A program made the translations under genes and the position numbers. DNA of 64,000 nt from contig NZ_PGVG01000033.1 of assembly GCF_002795245.1 (NCBI RefSeq), positions 17,557-81,556 of the forward strand, given 5' to 3'. Shown here one piece after another: positions 9,110 to 16,983 of this stretch. The notes under the pieces were generated by a model. That model was not told the origin of the DNA and made no database searches. It saw nothing but the letters and a program-made list of their open reading frames with translations. How positions within the stretch are numbered: the stretch's first letter is position 1; each line of letters opens with the position of its first letter. This DNA is from Bradyrhizobium forestalis (lineage in GTDB: Bacteria; Pseudomonadota; Alphaproteobacteria; Rhizobiales; Xanthobacteraceae).

Positions 9110-10027
9110 TCAAGCCGGGGAAGCTGCTCGGAGCCGAAAATTGTGCCGAGCCCATGAGGCAAATGTAGTGGGCGCCTGACCTGCAACTTTGTTCGCGAGA
9201 GCGATCTCATCGTCGTGTGAGCCTGGGCCAAGGTACGTATAGGTCTCGTAGTAGGCCAGCGTCTCCCCTAACGCGTCAGCCCCAGGGAAGAAGCCTGCGT
9301 ACACCTCCCGAGGAACTCGGGTGAACGAGAGCTGATGTCCCAACTGATTCAACGCGCTGAGGAGGTCGTTGAAGGTCAGGAAGTCGCCGACCAACGGCAG
9401 ATGGGCGCCGTTGCCAGTTTCTTCCGGGTGCGCGAACGCGCCGGCCACGATGTTGCCGAGCTCGCTGATGTCACCCATGTGGAAGCAACGTACCGTGGGA
9501 TCGATCGGCAGCATCCAGCCAAAGCTTCCGTCCCGCTGCTTTTGCGGACCGAACGGTCCCGAGAAGTTCTGATAGTAGACAGGAGGCACGACGAAGGTGT
9601 AGCGCGGAAATCCGGCGTCCTTCACGATCCGATCGACCTTCGCTTTATTGGTGAATTGGGGAAGATTGAACTTGCCGTCGCTGATCCTCTCGACGTTCGG
9701 AAGGGTCGACCAGATCAGATGGTTGACGCCTGCAGCTTTCGCGGCCTGAATTGCCGCTGTTGCCTGCTTGATCTCATCGGCGCCTTCTTGCCAGAAGTTG
9801 GTGACTAGAAAGACGCCGTGCGCACCTTCGAGGGCCGGTGCAAGCATCTCTGGCCGTTCCAGATCTGCCGCGACAACTTCGTCGGCGGCGCCCTTGTACT
9901 GGCCCGGGGCGCGCGAGAGCGCGCGCACCTTGAACCGGCCCCTGGCCTTCAGAGCACGCACCACGCCGGCTCCCTGATTTCCCGTAGCACCGAACACGGC
10001 GATCAGTTTCTTGTCGTCGGATATCAT
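9110..10027 (-). CDS. NmrA-family NAD(P)-binding protein
   Basis: The 305-residue protein opens with a Rossmann motif (VFGATGNQGAGVVRAL, about 11-26) and continues as an atypical SDR of the NmrA/HSCARG type, with HLIWSTLPNVERIS, KAKVDRIVKDAGFPRYTFV and PPVYYQNF. Family members bind NADP(H) and act as redox sensors or quinone reductases. A tyrosine and lysine of a standard SDR active site are not clearly arranged, which is normal here. It is divergent from a LysR regulator across a 143-base gap that contains the palindrome GGACCGGTCC (10072-10081), a possible operator. Confidence 0.87.
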   Translation of the reverse strand: MISDDKKLIAVFGATGNQGAGVVRALKARGRFKVRALSRAPGQYKGAADEVVAADLERPEMLAPALEGAHGVFLVTNFWQEGADEIKQATAAIQAAKAAGVNHLIWSTLPNVERISDGKFNLPQFTNKAKVDRIVKDAGFPRYTFVVPPVYYQNFSGPFGPQKQRDGSFGWMLPIDPTVRCFHMGDISELGNIVAGAFAHPEETGNGAHLPLVGDFLTFNDLLSALNQLGHQLSFTRVPREVYAGFFPGADALGETLAYYETYTYLGPGSHDDEIALANKVAGQAPTTFASWARHNFRLRAASPA

Positions 10028-10170
10028 CTGCAGCTCTTTCGTTTTCAGCTTGAGGGGCTCGCGCGAACGCGGGACCGGTCCGCTCGATCATCTTCGGCTA
10101 CATCTTGCGCCGGATGGAAATTCGTAACAATGTTTCAACAATTGACATCATTCGCCAGGATTCGATCCAT

Positions 10171-11163
10171 ATGAGCGATCCCGTGGAAACCTCGGAACTC
10201 GTCGCCTTCACCAAGACGGTCGACGCCAAATCCCTCTCGCGTGCCGCCGCCGAGCTGCGCGTCCCGCGCGCGACTGTGAGCCGCCGCCTCGCTCGCCTCG
10301 AGGAGCGTCTCGGCGCGCGCCTCCTCCGCCGCACAACGCGAAGCCTCGTGCTCACCGATATTGGTGAGGTGTTCTATCGGCAGGCCTGCATCGCGCTTGA
10401 GGCCGTGCGCCTCGCCGAGCAGAGCGTGCGGATGACCGACGACGTCGTGCGCGGCGATTTGCGCGTCTCGGTGCCGCCGGTGATGAGCGTCAGCTTCCAT
10501 GCAATGCTCTGTGAGTTCGCGACGCGCTACCCCGAGCTGCGCGTCCATGTGCACACATCGAACCAGCTCGTTGACATCCTCCGCGACGGCTACGACGTCG
10601 CGCTCCGCGCCAGTAGCCAGATCCAGCCCGGCCTCGTCGCGCGCACGCTCTTCCGCGACCCGATGATCGCCGTCGCGGCACCCGCCTACCTCGCCGCTCG
10701 CGACACGCCGCGTACGCAACGCGATCTCCGAACCCACCGCTGTCTTCTTGGCTTTGCACGTGGCGAGCTGCCGGAGACGCACTGGCCCATAATCTCCGGG
10801 GGCAAGCTCCATCTCGACGGCGCGTTCTTCTCGAACGACATCGCCCTGTTGTGCGACGCCGCCGTAAGCGGGCTTGGCATCGCGCTCCTCCCGCGTGGCC
10901 TCGTGTCGCGGCACCTGGAGAGCGGCGCGCTCGTGCAGGTGCTCGCCGGCGTCGTCGGCGCCGAAATGCAGATCGCGCTGGTCTACCCCGAGCGCGCGTT
11001 CTTGCCGCCTCAAGTGCGCGCGTTCATCGATGCGGTCGCCGCCTGGGTGCCGCGCGAGCTTGTCGCGAACCAGCGCGCCTTACAGCGCGAGCTGTCGGGC
11101 GTGGTCACAAAGGCGAAGAAGGCTGCGCCTCGCTCTTCGAGCAAGAGAGGTTCCAGCGCTTAG
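10171..11163 (+). CDS. LysR family transcriptional regulator
   Basis: A 330-residue LysR-type regulator. The N-terminal winged helix (about 5-65) includes SLSRAAAELRVPRATVSRRL and LEERLGARLLRRTTRSLVLT, and the substrate-binding domain spans about 90-300. The ATG at 10171 is preferred because the HTH begins soon after it; two upstream in-frame starts would add an unlikely extension. The C-terminus is basic (KAKKAAPRSSSKRG), longer than usual and of unknown role. The divergent NmrA-family gene is the probable target, as is typical for this arrangement. Confidence 0.88.
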   Translation: MSDPVETSELVAFTKTVDAKSLSRAAAELRVPRATVSRRLARLEERLGARLLRRTTRSLVLTDIGEVFYRQACIALEAVRLAEQSVRMTDDVVRGDLRVSVPPVMSVSFHAMLCEFATRYPELRVHVHTSNQLVDILRDGYDVALRASSQIQPGLVARTLFRDPMIAVAAPAYLAARDTPRTQRDLRTHRCLLGFARGELPETHWPIISGGKLHLDGAFFSNDIALLCDAAVSGLGIALLPRGLVSRHLESGALVQVLAGVVGAEMQIALVYPERAFLPPQVRAFIDAVAAWVPRELVANQRALQRELSGVVTKAKKAAPRSSSKRGSSA

Positions 11164-11295
11164 CTGTCGTTGGCTTGCGACTATCGGTACGATCATTTTC
11201 AACCAATCTCAGCCGTTCGCGTTTATGGGTTCACGGCCTAATTCGCCGATGACAATGAGGGGTGCGAGGAGCTTTACTGAGAGCCACATCAACAG

Positions 11296-11315
11296 ATGGT
11301 CCAAAAAGGGACCAT
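11296..11315. terminator. Hairpin, possible terminator
   Basis: A perfect 7-base stem, ATGGTCC (11296-11302) and GGACCAT (11309-11315), has a six-base AAAAAG loop and is followed by TTTAG. It lies between the convergent LysR gene and the HGG-motif gene. The remaining sequence of this 194-base gap shows nothing else. Confidence 0.45.
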
Positions 11316-11357
11316 TTAGCCTTATGTGATCCATTAATGATCATCTCTTGAAGCCGA

Positions 11358-11651
11358 TCAGCCGGCCGATGCGTCAGGTGCGGACGTCATCTCAACCAAC
11401 AGCTTCCGCGTCTCATCCAGCAGCGCCCGGATCGCCTTTCGCTCATCGAACCGCTCTCGTGTGAATGCGCCGTGCTTTCGCGCATTCCGGTTGCCCCATG
11501 GCGCTCCCGATCCCGCGGCGCCGCCGTGCATGCGGCAGCGGGGCTTGCCGCGCACCGCGGGCGCGGAGCAGGCGAAGCCGCTCCGCGTGCCGGCGCCGCA
11601 GCGCGGGCTTGCCAACATCGCGCGCGTGTTGCGGATGTGACCGGGGCTCAT
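11358..11651 (-). CDS. HGG-motif small protein (HGGxSTG-like)
   Basis: This 97-residue protein contains CGAGTRSGFACSAPA, then CRMHGGAAGSGAPWGNRNA and KHGAF. This is the cysteine- and histidine-bearing pattern of the HGGxSTG family, where CGA-x-TRSG-x-C and C-x-MHGG residues could bind metal. The family is common in prophages and in alphaproteobacterial genomes and has no defined function. Its ATG overlaps the stop of the preceding gene by four bases, so translation is probably coupled. The pair may be a phage or plasmid remnant; no capsid or terminase gene is nearby. Confidence 0.72.
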   Translation of the reverse strand: MSPGHIRNTRAMLASPRCGAGTRSGFACSAPAVRGKPRCRMHGGAAGSGAPWGNRNARKHGAFTRERFDERKAIRALLDETRKLLVEMTSAPDASAG

Positions 11652-12304
11652 GCGCTGGCGCCTTGCCTTGCGTCAGCCCATTCGCGTTCACCGGCTTCGC
11701 GGGACGGGACGAGCCCTGTATCCGTCGCGGTGCCCGGATCGGCAACGATCATGCTCGCATGCTGCGTGACGTTGCCCACGATCGCCCGTCCGCCATCCTG
11801 CACCGACAGGTTCTGCACCGTGATCGCGCGGTCGTCGCTGTTGCGGTGGCGATTCAACGCCTCGACCTGGGCGGCGAAGGTGCGGGAGAGCCGGGTCAAT
11901 GCGCGGGTGACACTCTCCTGCTGCTGCAGATCGTTGGTGCAGGCGAGCCGACAGGCGCAGCGCATCGCCATCGCGTGAACCGCCACCATCTGCGCCGCGA
12001 GCATGGCCTCGATGGAATCCTTCGGCGCGATGCTCCTGATCGTCGAGATCATGAAGGCGAGGTTGGCTTCGTCGGGCTTCTGTCCGATCACGCTCGCCTT
12101 GACCAATTGCCTCAGCATGCCGTGCAGCGCGTCGCGGTCGGCGGCGCCGAGGGCCTCGGCCAGCAGCCGCTCGCCGGCCTGCGGGTCGGGATGGCTGATC
12201 GCAATGCGCCGCTTGTAGAGCTTGACCCGCGGGCTCACGGCGGGCCCGTTGCGATGGTTTGCCGTAAGCGGCGAAGTGATGGGGCGTTCGAGAACTGTCG
12301 TCAT
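11648..12304 (-). CDS. Hypothetical protein coupled to the HGG-motif gene
   Basis: The 218-residue soluble protein has no recognised catalytic motif. It is helix-rich in the middle (LLAEALGAADRDALHGML, IEAMLAAQMVAVHAMAM, TRALTRLSRTFAAQVEAL) and ends in a disordered polar tail. The segment AITVQNLSVQDGGRAIVGNV is a likely beta-rich conserved patch. The gene overlaps the downstream HGG-motif gene by ATGA, so the two products are likely made together. Similar pairings are known to me from Bradyrhizobium-type genomes, but I know of no functional study. The 3' end of its leader adjoins a 428-base gene-free region. Confidence 0.68.
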   Translation of the reverse strand: MTTVLERPITSPLTANHRNGPAVSPRVKLYKRRIAISHPDPQAGERLLAEALGAADRDALHGMLRQLVKASVIGQKPDEANLAFMISTIRSIAPKDSIEAMLAAQMVAVHAMAMRCACRLACTNDLQQQESVTRALTRLSRTFAAQVEALNRHRNSDDRAITVQNLSVQDGGRAIVGNVTQHASMIVADPGTATDTGLVPSREAGEREWADARQGASA

Positions 12305-12462
12305 GTGCTGTGTCCTTTGCTGAGGCAGGCGCGCGCGACCGTTCGCTCGTTGCGCGCGAATGCGAATTTCGGGATGTCGATGAAGGGTTTAGGCGTAACC
12401 GCGTCGGGGGCCCATAGGCGGGAAGGCCGTGACGCTCGCGATCTCTGCGATGATGCCATCAT

Positions 12463-12590
12463 GCCACTGTTTTGCCCGACGAGTCAAAATCGATTTCGTA
12501 AATCCGAAAAATTCTTTCTCTGCGCGCAAGTCCTTGTTCTGACAGGGGCCGTCTACTGTGCATGGGGTTGTTTTCGCATTTTTTGTTTGG
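12463..12590 (+). repeat. Dispersed 128-bp element, copy 1
   Basis: Two conserved boxes bracket a divergent centre: TGTTTTGCCCGACGAGTCAA near 12469-12486 and CTACTGTGCATGGGGTTG at 12553-12570, followed by TTTTCGCATTTTTTGTTTGG. An inverted copy with the same boxes at nearly the same spacing lies at 48821-48950. It occupies the middle of the 428-base gap 12305-12732; the rest of that gap is leader sequence of the two flanking genes with nothing further recognised. No open frame is preserved between copies, which argues for an RNA or DNA element rather than a protein. Confidence 0.75.
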
Positions 12591-12732
12591 AAGCGGCGTG
12601 CACGTGCCGTGCGGCGGAATGCCGGCGCCCAAACGCGATTGCGAAATCCGGCACGGCCGGTCATCATGATCTTCGAACGCGTCGCACCAACAGAACTGCA
12701 CAAGCGGCGCCAAGAGGTCTGGGAGAGAACGA

Positions 12733-13716
12733 ATGCAGCGAATCGCCCGCCTGCTGGCAGTCATCGCCGGATTATGCGCTTTGGTGCTGGCGACAGAGGC
12801 GCTCGCGCAGAAATACCCGTCGCGGCCGGTCAAGGTCATGGTCGGCTTCAGCGCGGGCGGCCCGGTCGACGTCGTCGCGCGCATCGTCGGCGATCGGCTC
12901 GGCAACAAGCTCGGCCAGCCCTTCGTGGTCGAGAACCGCGCCGGCGCCAACGGCATGATCGCCGCCGAAGGCGTCGCGCGTGCGGATGCGGACGGCTACA
13001 CCATGCTCGCCTGCAACTCGTCGACGATCACGCTGAACAAGACGCTGTTCAAGGAGATCCGCTACGATCCGCAAGTCGACTTTGCGCCGCTCACCACGGT
13101 GGTGTCGGCGCCGCTCGTGCTCGTCGTCAATCCGGAGAATCCCAGGACGGCGAATATCAAGTCGGTAGCCGATCTCGTCGCCGCGGCAAAGGCCGCGCCC
13201 GGCGCGCTGGCCTATGGCTCCGGTGGCAACGGCAACCTCGCCCATCTCGCCATGGAGCTGCTCAGCCAGAAGGCCGGCATCAAGCTGATCCATGTGCCCT
13301 ATCGCGGCGGTTCGGCCGCCGAGGTCGGCATCCTCGCGCAGGAGGTGCTGGCGGTGTTCGATCCGCTCTCCGCCGTGCCGCTGGTCAAGGCCGGCAAGCT
13401 GCGCGCGCTGGCGGTGTCGTCGGCCGGGCGACTGCCCGCGCTGCCTGACGTGCCAACCGTGGCGGAAGCCGGCTATCCCGGCTTCGACATCTCGTTCTGG
13501 GTCGGCTTCTTCATGCCGAAGGCCGTGCCCGCGCCGATCCTGGAGACGCTGCACCGGGAGATCGTTGCCGCTGCCAAGGATCCTGCGGTCGAGGAGAAGC
13601 TCGGCTCGCAAGGTGTCGTCAGCGTGCTCAGCCAGACTGACTATGCCGCCAAGATCGCGAAGGAGACCAAGGAGCTTGCCGAAGTCGTCACGGCCGCGAA
13701 CATCAAGGCGGAGTAG
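12733..13716 (+). CDS. Tripartite tricarboxylate transporter (Bug/TctC) binding protein
   Basis: The 327-residue protein has a signal peptide (about 1-25, ending ATEALA) and then YPSRPVKVMVGFSAGGPVD, the classic opening of the Bug family. GQPFVVENRAGANGMIA, a loop of the ligand pocket, follows, as do HVPYRGGSAA and LPDVPTVAEAGYPGFD. These periplasmic proteins bind carboxylates or other small acids for TctAB permeases. No tctA or tctB lies in the window, so it is an orphan, which is common for this expanded family. Its ligand is unknown. AGAGAACGA precedes the ATG. Confidence 0.9.
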   Translation: MQRIARLLAVIAGLCALVLATEALAQKYPSRPVKVMVGFSAGGPVDVVARIVGDRLGNKLGQPFVVENRAGANGMIAAEGVARADADGYTMLACNSSTITLNKTLFKEIRYDPQVDFAPLTTVVSAPLVLVVNPENPRTANIKSVADLVAAAKAAPGALAYGSGGNGNLAHLAMELLSQKAGIKLIHVPYRGGSAAEVGILAQEVLAVFDPLSAVPLVKAGKLRALAVSSAGRLPALPDVPTVAEAGYPGFDISFWVGFFMPKAVPAPILETLHREIVAAAKDPAVEEKLGSQGVVSVLSQTDYAAKIAKETKELAEVVTAANIKAE

Positions 13717-13760
13717 GGCGCGCGGTTTGTGTTTGCGCATGGTGGCGCGGCAGGCACCGC

Positions 13761-13895
13761 TGCACCTCTCCCGCTTGCGGGAGAGGTCGACGTGCGAAGC
13801 GCGGCGGGTGAGGGCTCTCTCCTCTAGGGGATTGTCCCGTTGCGGAGTTACCCTCTCCCCAACCCTCTCCCGCAAGCAGGAGAGGGAGCGCACCT
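13761..13895. repeat. Palindromic intergenic repeat, copy 3
   Basis: A full-length copy: CTCTCCCGCTTGCGGGAGAG, then GGTGAGGGCTCTCTCCTCT and GGGGATTGTCCCGTTG, then a second palindrome in which one arm has a base change (CTCTCCCGCAAGCAGGAGAG). It lies between the convergent Bug binding-protein gene and the NUDIX gene and may terminate both. Confidence 0.85.
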
Positions 13896-13925
13896 GTTTC
13901 CGTCAGATACGACTTCGCGACGCGC

Positions 13926-14387
13926 CTATTCGCCGACGGTCAGCTGCTCCAGCCGATCGAGCAGCGGGCGTTGGCCGGCGTTGATCCTCTCCCGCGCCGC
14001 TTCGAGCGTGAACCATTCCGCGCGGTCGACTTCAGGAAAGGCCTGCCGCTTGCCGCTGCGCGGCGGCCATTCGATCTCGAACGTGTTGCTGCGAATGCTG
14101 CGCACGTCGATGTCCACCTCGGCCGCGAACGCGCTGACGAGCTTGCCGCCGCGCTGCCTGACCTGGCCAAGCGGGGTCAGCGGCATCGACAGCTCATGTC
14201 CAAGCTCCTCGGCAAACTCCCGTCGCGCGGCAATCTCTGCGTCTTCTTCGTCCGCATACTCGCCCTTCGGGATCGACCATGCGCCGAAATCCTTGTTGCG
14301 CCAGAACGGCCCTCCGGGATGAACGAGGAGAACCTCGACTGTCCCGCGCTTCCGATAGGCGATGATTCCGGCACTCTTCGATGGCAT
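13926..14387 (-). CDS. NUDIX hydrolase
   Basis: The 153-residue protein carries a complete Nudix box at residues 42-63: Gly42, Glu48, then REFAEELG, matching G-x5-E-x7-REUxEExGU. It opens SAGIIAYRKRG and has FWRNKDFGAWSIPKGEY just before the box, as in Ap4A/diphosphoinositol-type members. It should hydrolyse a nucleoside diphosphate linked to another group, using Mg2+; the exact substrate is open. The ATG at 14387 is chosen because an upstream start adds a low-complexity 19-residue extension. It lies 61 bases downstream of the lytic transglycosylase gene on the same strand. Confidence 0.87.
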   Translation of the reverse strand: MPSKSAGIIAYRKRGTVEVLLVHPGGPFWRNKDFGAWSIPKGEYADEEDAEIAARREFAEELGHELSMPLTPLGQVRQRGGKLVSAFAAEVDIDVRSIRSNTFEIEWPPRSGKRQAFPEVDRAEWFTLEAARERINAGQRPLLDRLEQLTVGE

Positions 14388-14448
14388 TGCGGGTTCCGTG
14401 CAGGCGCGATCGGAAGCCGTTCCATCGAGCGGCTTCGCCATCATCGTA

Positions 14449-15411
14449 TCAGATCGCAGAGCGTGCTCGAGCGGCGAAGCGGATGGCGCGCGCCTTCGCG
14501 CTCTTTCCGGCGGCGCGTGCTGCGATCATGCTGCGTGCCTTGCCGTGGGCGGTGGCATTCTTCCGCAGCAGGGTTGCAAACCGCTTGCGCGCACGGCTCG
14601 TCGCCAGCCGCGCGGTGAGCTGCTCGGCCTTGCGAATGATCGTCGCGACCGAAGGCGTCAGGTTCACCGGAACAAGGGCGACGTTCCTTGTCTTCGAGAG
14701 GCTGCCGATGCCTTCGCATGGGGCTTCGCGCGGCAGGTCGATCCGGATCGCGAGCGCCTCCGAGCGTTCGATCCAGTCTTCGGCTCTGGTGCCGGTGATG
14801 ATGCGGACATAGTCGCGTGTCTCGCGCGGCAGCTCGCTCTCTCTGGCAAGCCATTTCTGGATGCGGCCGGGACCAGCATTGTACGCCGCCGCAGCAAGGC
14901 CGAGATTGCCGAAATCGTCGCGCAGCTTGCGCAGGAGTTTCGCCGAGGCCGGCAGCGCCTTCATCGGATCGAAGGGATCGTCGAGCCCCACCTCGGCGGC
15001 CGTCTCCGGCATGAACTGCGCGACGCCCTGCGCGCCAGCATGGCTGACCTCGTTGGCACGAAAGCGGCTCTCCTGCCAGAGCAGGCGCGCGAAGAACGGC
15101 ACGGGAATGCCGCTGGCCTCGGCGGCTTCCCTCAGCGCGTGACAGAATTGATCAGTTGGCGAAGCCGCGGCCGGCACGTCAGGCTCGACCGTGCGTGCCG
15201 GCTCGATCGTCTCCTCGTAAGCCGCGCGCGCATTCGCGAGCTCGATGGCCTGCACGCTCGCGAGGAAGAGCTCGACCAGTGGAACCAGCGAGGGGACGCG
15301 ATCGGCCTTTGCAGTGGAGTTGTCGAAGCTTGATGCCTGCCGGGAGGGCGATGAGCCGACGTCGCACATCAGAATCAGGAACGCAGCGCAAGCCGCGACG
15401 AGACATCGCAT
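14449..15411 (-). CDS. Lytic transglycosylase (SLT domain)
   Basis: A 320-residue exported protein with an N-terminal signal segment (about 1-20). The SLT domain (about 90-215) has the catalytic glutamate Glu114 in LLWQESRFRANEVSHAGAQG, followed by VAQFMPETAAEVGL and AAAYNAGPGRIQKWL, the three signature motifs of goose-type lytic transglycosylases. It should cleave the MurNAc-GlcNAc bond of peptidoglycan in the periplasm. The C-terminal 90 residues are very basic and alanine-rich (SRARKRFATLLRK, ARAIRFAARARSAI), which may bind cell wall or be disordered. The NUDIX gene follows on the same strand. Confidence 0.9.
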   Translation of the reverse strand: MRCLVAACAAFLILMCDVGSSPSRQASSFDNSTAKADRVPSLVPLVELFLASVQAIELANARAAYEETIEPARTVEPDVPAAASPTDQFCHALREAAEASGIPVPFFARLLWQESRFRANEVSHAGAQGVAQFMPETAAEVGLDDPFDPMKALPASAKLLRKLRDDFGNLGLAAAAYNAGPGRIQKWLARESELPRETRDYVRIITGTRAEDWIERSEALAIRIDLPREAPCEGIGSLSKTRNVALVPVNLTPSVATIIRKAEQLTARLATSRARKRFATLLRKNATAHGKARSMIAARAAGKSAKARAIRFAARARSAI

Positions 15412-15627
15412 CTCGGTAAGAGTCCTCGAACTGTGGGGGAACGGCCAGCGCGTTACGCCGGTGACAAGGACTTCTTAACCGCAATTGCGGCGAAGCTGCG
15501 ATTCCGAAAGGCGGCCGGTGTTAGTACGGTGTTCCCGCCGCAGGACATGCGCGGTCGGGCCCGCGGATCTACGGGAACCACAGAGAGATGCAGCGCTGTG
15601 AGAGGTGTTGCGGTCGCCGGTCGGCGC

Positions 15628-15903
15628 TTACGCCTTGGGAAAATCCTTGCGCATCGCGATCTCGGCAGCATCGCCCGGCGACAGCACGGTCTGATCGAAG
15701 GCGGCCTGCGGCTTCGTCATGATGTCGTAGAGCGAGATGCCCTTGATCGGCTTGCCCATGAGCTCGCGGACGCAGTCGGCGAGCGTGCCGTTGTAGACGA
15801 GATAGGGCGGACCCCGATCCTTCTGCCTCTCGCCTTTCAGCGACGGCCACTTCTTCAGCTCGGCCGGCGCGTCATAGGCGATCGGCGATCCCTCTTTGAA
15901 CAT
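15628..15903 (-). CDS. Small hypothetical protein (91 aa)
   Basis: The 91-residue soluble protein begins MFKEGSPIAYDAPAELKKWP and contains RGPPYLVYNGTLADCVREL, with no signal or membrane segment. It reads as a complete small domain with balanced charge and GC3-biased codons, so it is probably real. I do not recognise a family with known function. It stands alone in a gap between the transglycosylase and the glyoxalase-like gene, 77 bases downstream of the latter. Confidence 0.65.
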   Translation of the reverse strand: MFKEGSPIAYDAPAELKKWPSLKGERQKDRGPPYLVYNGTLADCVRELMGKPIKGISLYDIMTKPQAAFDQTVLSPGDAAEIAMRKDFPKA

Positions 15904-15980
15904 GCGCTTGGTCCCGGTGGCTTGGATTGCCGGGAATCCTACAGCCGCCGGGTAAACACCCGTTAAAGAATTAGTTCAAA

Positions 15981-16838
15981 TCAGCCGGCAACAAAGGCGA
16001 GCAGGGTGCCGTTGGCCTTGGCCGGCGGCACGCAGATCGCAGGGCCGCTGCGCACGGCTGCTGAACCGAGCGCCTTTTCCGTCGCCGCGAGATCGCCGCT
16101 GACCAGCACCAGGGCTGCACCGCCGCGCTCGGAGAGTCCCGCGAGCGGCACGCCGGGATAGCGCTTGGCGAGCTGGTCCAGCGTCAGATAGACGAAGTCG
16201 GCGCGATCGCCGCCGGAGGGCACTGTTACGGCGCCGTCGGCCTCGGCCTGTGGCTCGCGGTCGATCAGGCGTGCAAGATGTGCGGCGTCCTTCGCCGGCT
16301 CGGCCGCTGCGATCAGCGCCTGCTTGATCCGCCTGGCTGCGTTGGCGTGCCTCATCAATTCCGGAATCCACACGGTCTCGCGGGTCTTGTGCTGGCAGGC
16401 GAAGATGCGCACGCCGCCCGGCGCTTCCGCGGTCGGCCACATGAGGGTGCGGAATTTCGCCGCCGAGACCGTGCCGTTCGGCAGCGTCACGGGACGTTCG
16501 AAATCGGTCGGGCCGATCGGCTCCAGGCCTCGTGCGCGGATCTCCTCGGCGCCGGCGGCGGAATCGACGGCGGTGAAAGCGATACGCTCGATGCCTTCGC
16601 CGCGCTTGTCGAGGAAGGCGCGGGCCGGGGCGTTGAGCTCGGTTGCAGCGAGCACGCCGAGCAGCTCCATATAATCGGGGTCGAACATGATGGTGTAGTT
16701 GCCCGTGCCCATATGGACGCTGTGGGTGCCGCGCGGGGATACGGTGAAGCCGAGCTGCCGATAATTCTCGGCGGCCTGGTCGAGCTCCTTCACCATGACC
16801 ACGGCGTGGTCGATACCGATGATGTTCTTGAGGGCCAC
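15981..16838 (-). CDS. VOC/glyoxalase-like domain protein
   Basis: The 285-residue protein has an N-terminal VOC module (GIDHAVVMVKELDQAAENYR, about 8-27) with HMGTGNYTIMFDPDYMELLG resembling the second beta-alpha-beta-beta-beta unit. A second, diverged module follows (about 100-280; ACQHKTRETVWIPEL). This arrangement fits the Glyoxalase_3 type. Such proteins use a metal to act on vicinal oxygen substrates; which reaction is catalysed here is unknown. Metal ligands would include His9 and Glu66-like residues, but this cannot be confirmed by eye. The adjacent PuuD gene is on the same strand, 145 bases upstream. Confidence 0.78.
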   Translation of the reverse strand: MALKNIIGIDHAVVMVKELDQAAENYRQLGFTVSPRGTHSVHMGTGNYTIMFDPDYMELLGVLAATELNAPARAFLDKRGEGIERIAFTAVDSAAGAEEIRARGLEPIGPTDFERPVTLPNGTVSAAKFRTLMWPTAEAPGGVRIFACQHKTRETVWIPELMRHANAARRIKQALIAAAEPAKDAAHLARLIDREPQAEADGAVTVPSGGDRADFVYLTLDQLAKRYPGVPLAGLSERGGAALVLVSGDLAATEKALGSAAVRSGPAICVPPAKANGTLLAFVAG

Positions 16839-16983
16839 TGTTCTTCCCCGATTGCAAACTGACTTTTAGGCCGCGCCTGCGGCTGCCGGTCATGTCTACG
16901 CCGGATAGGCGGCCAAGTCATTTTCAATTCAGCGCTAGATGCGGAATTTCATTCCGCGCGAGCGCATCCTCGTGCGACGCGCG

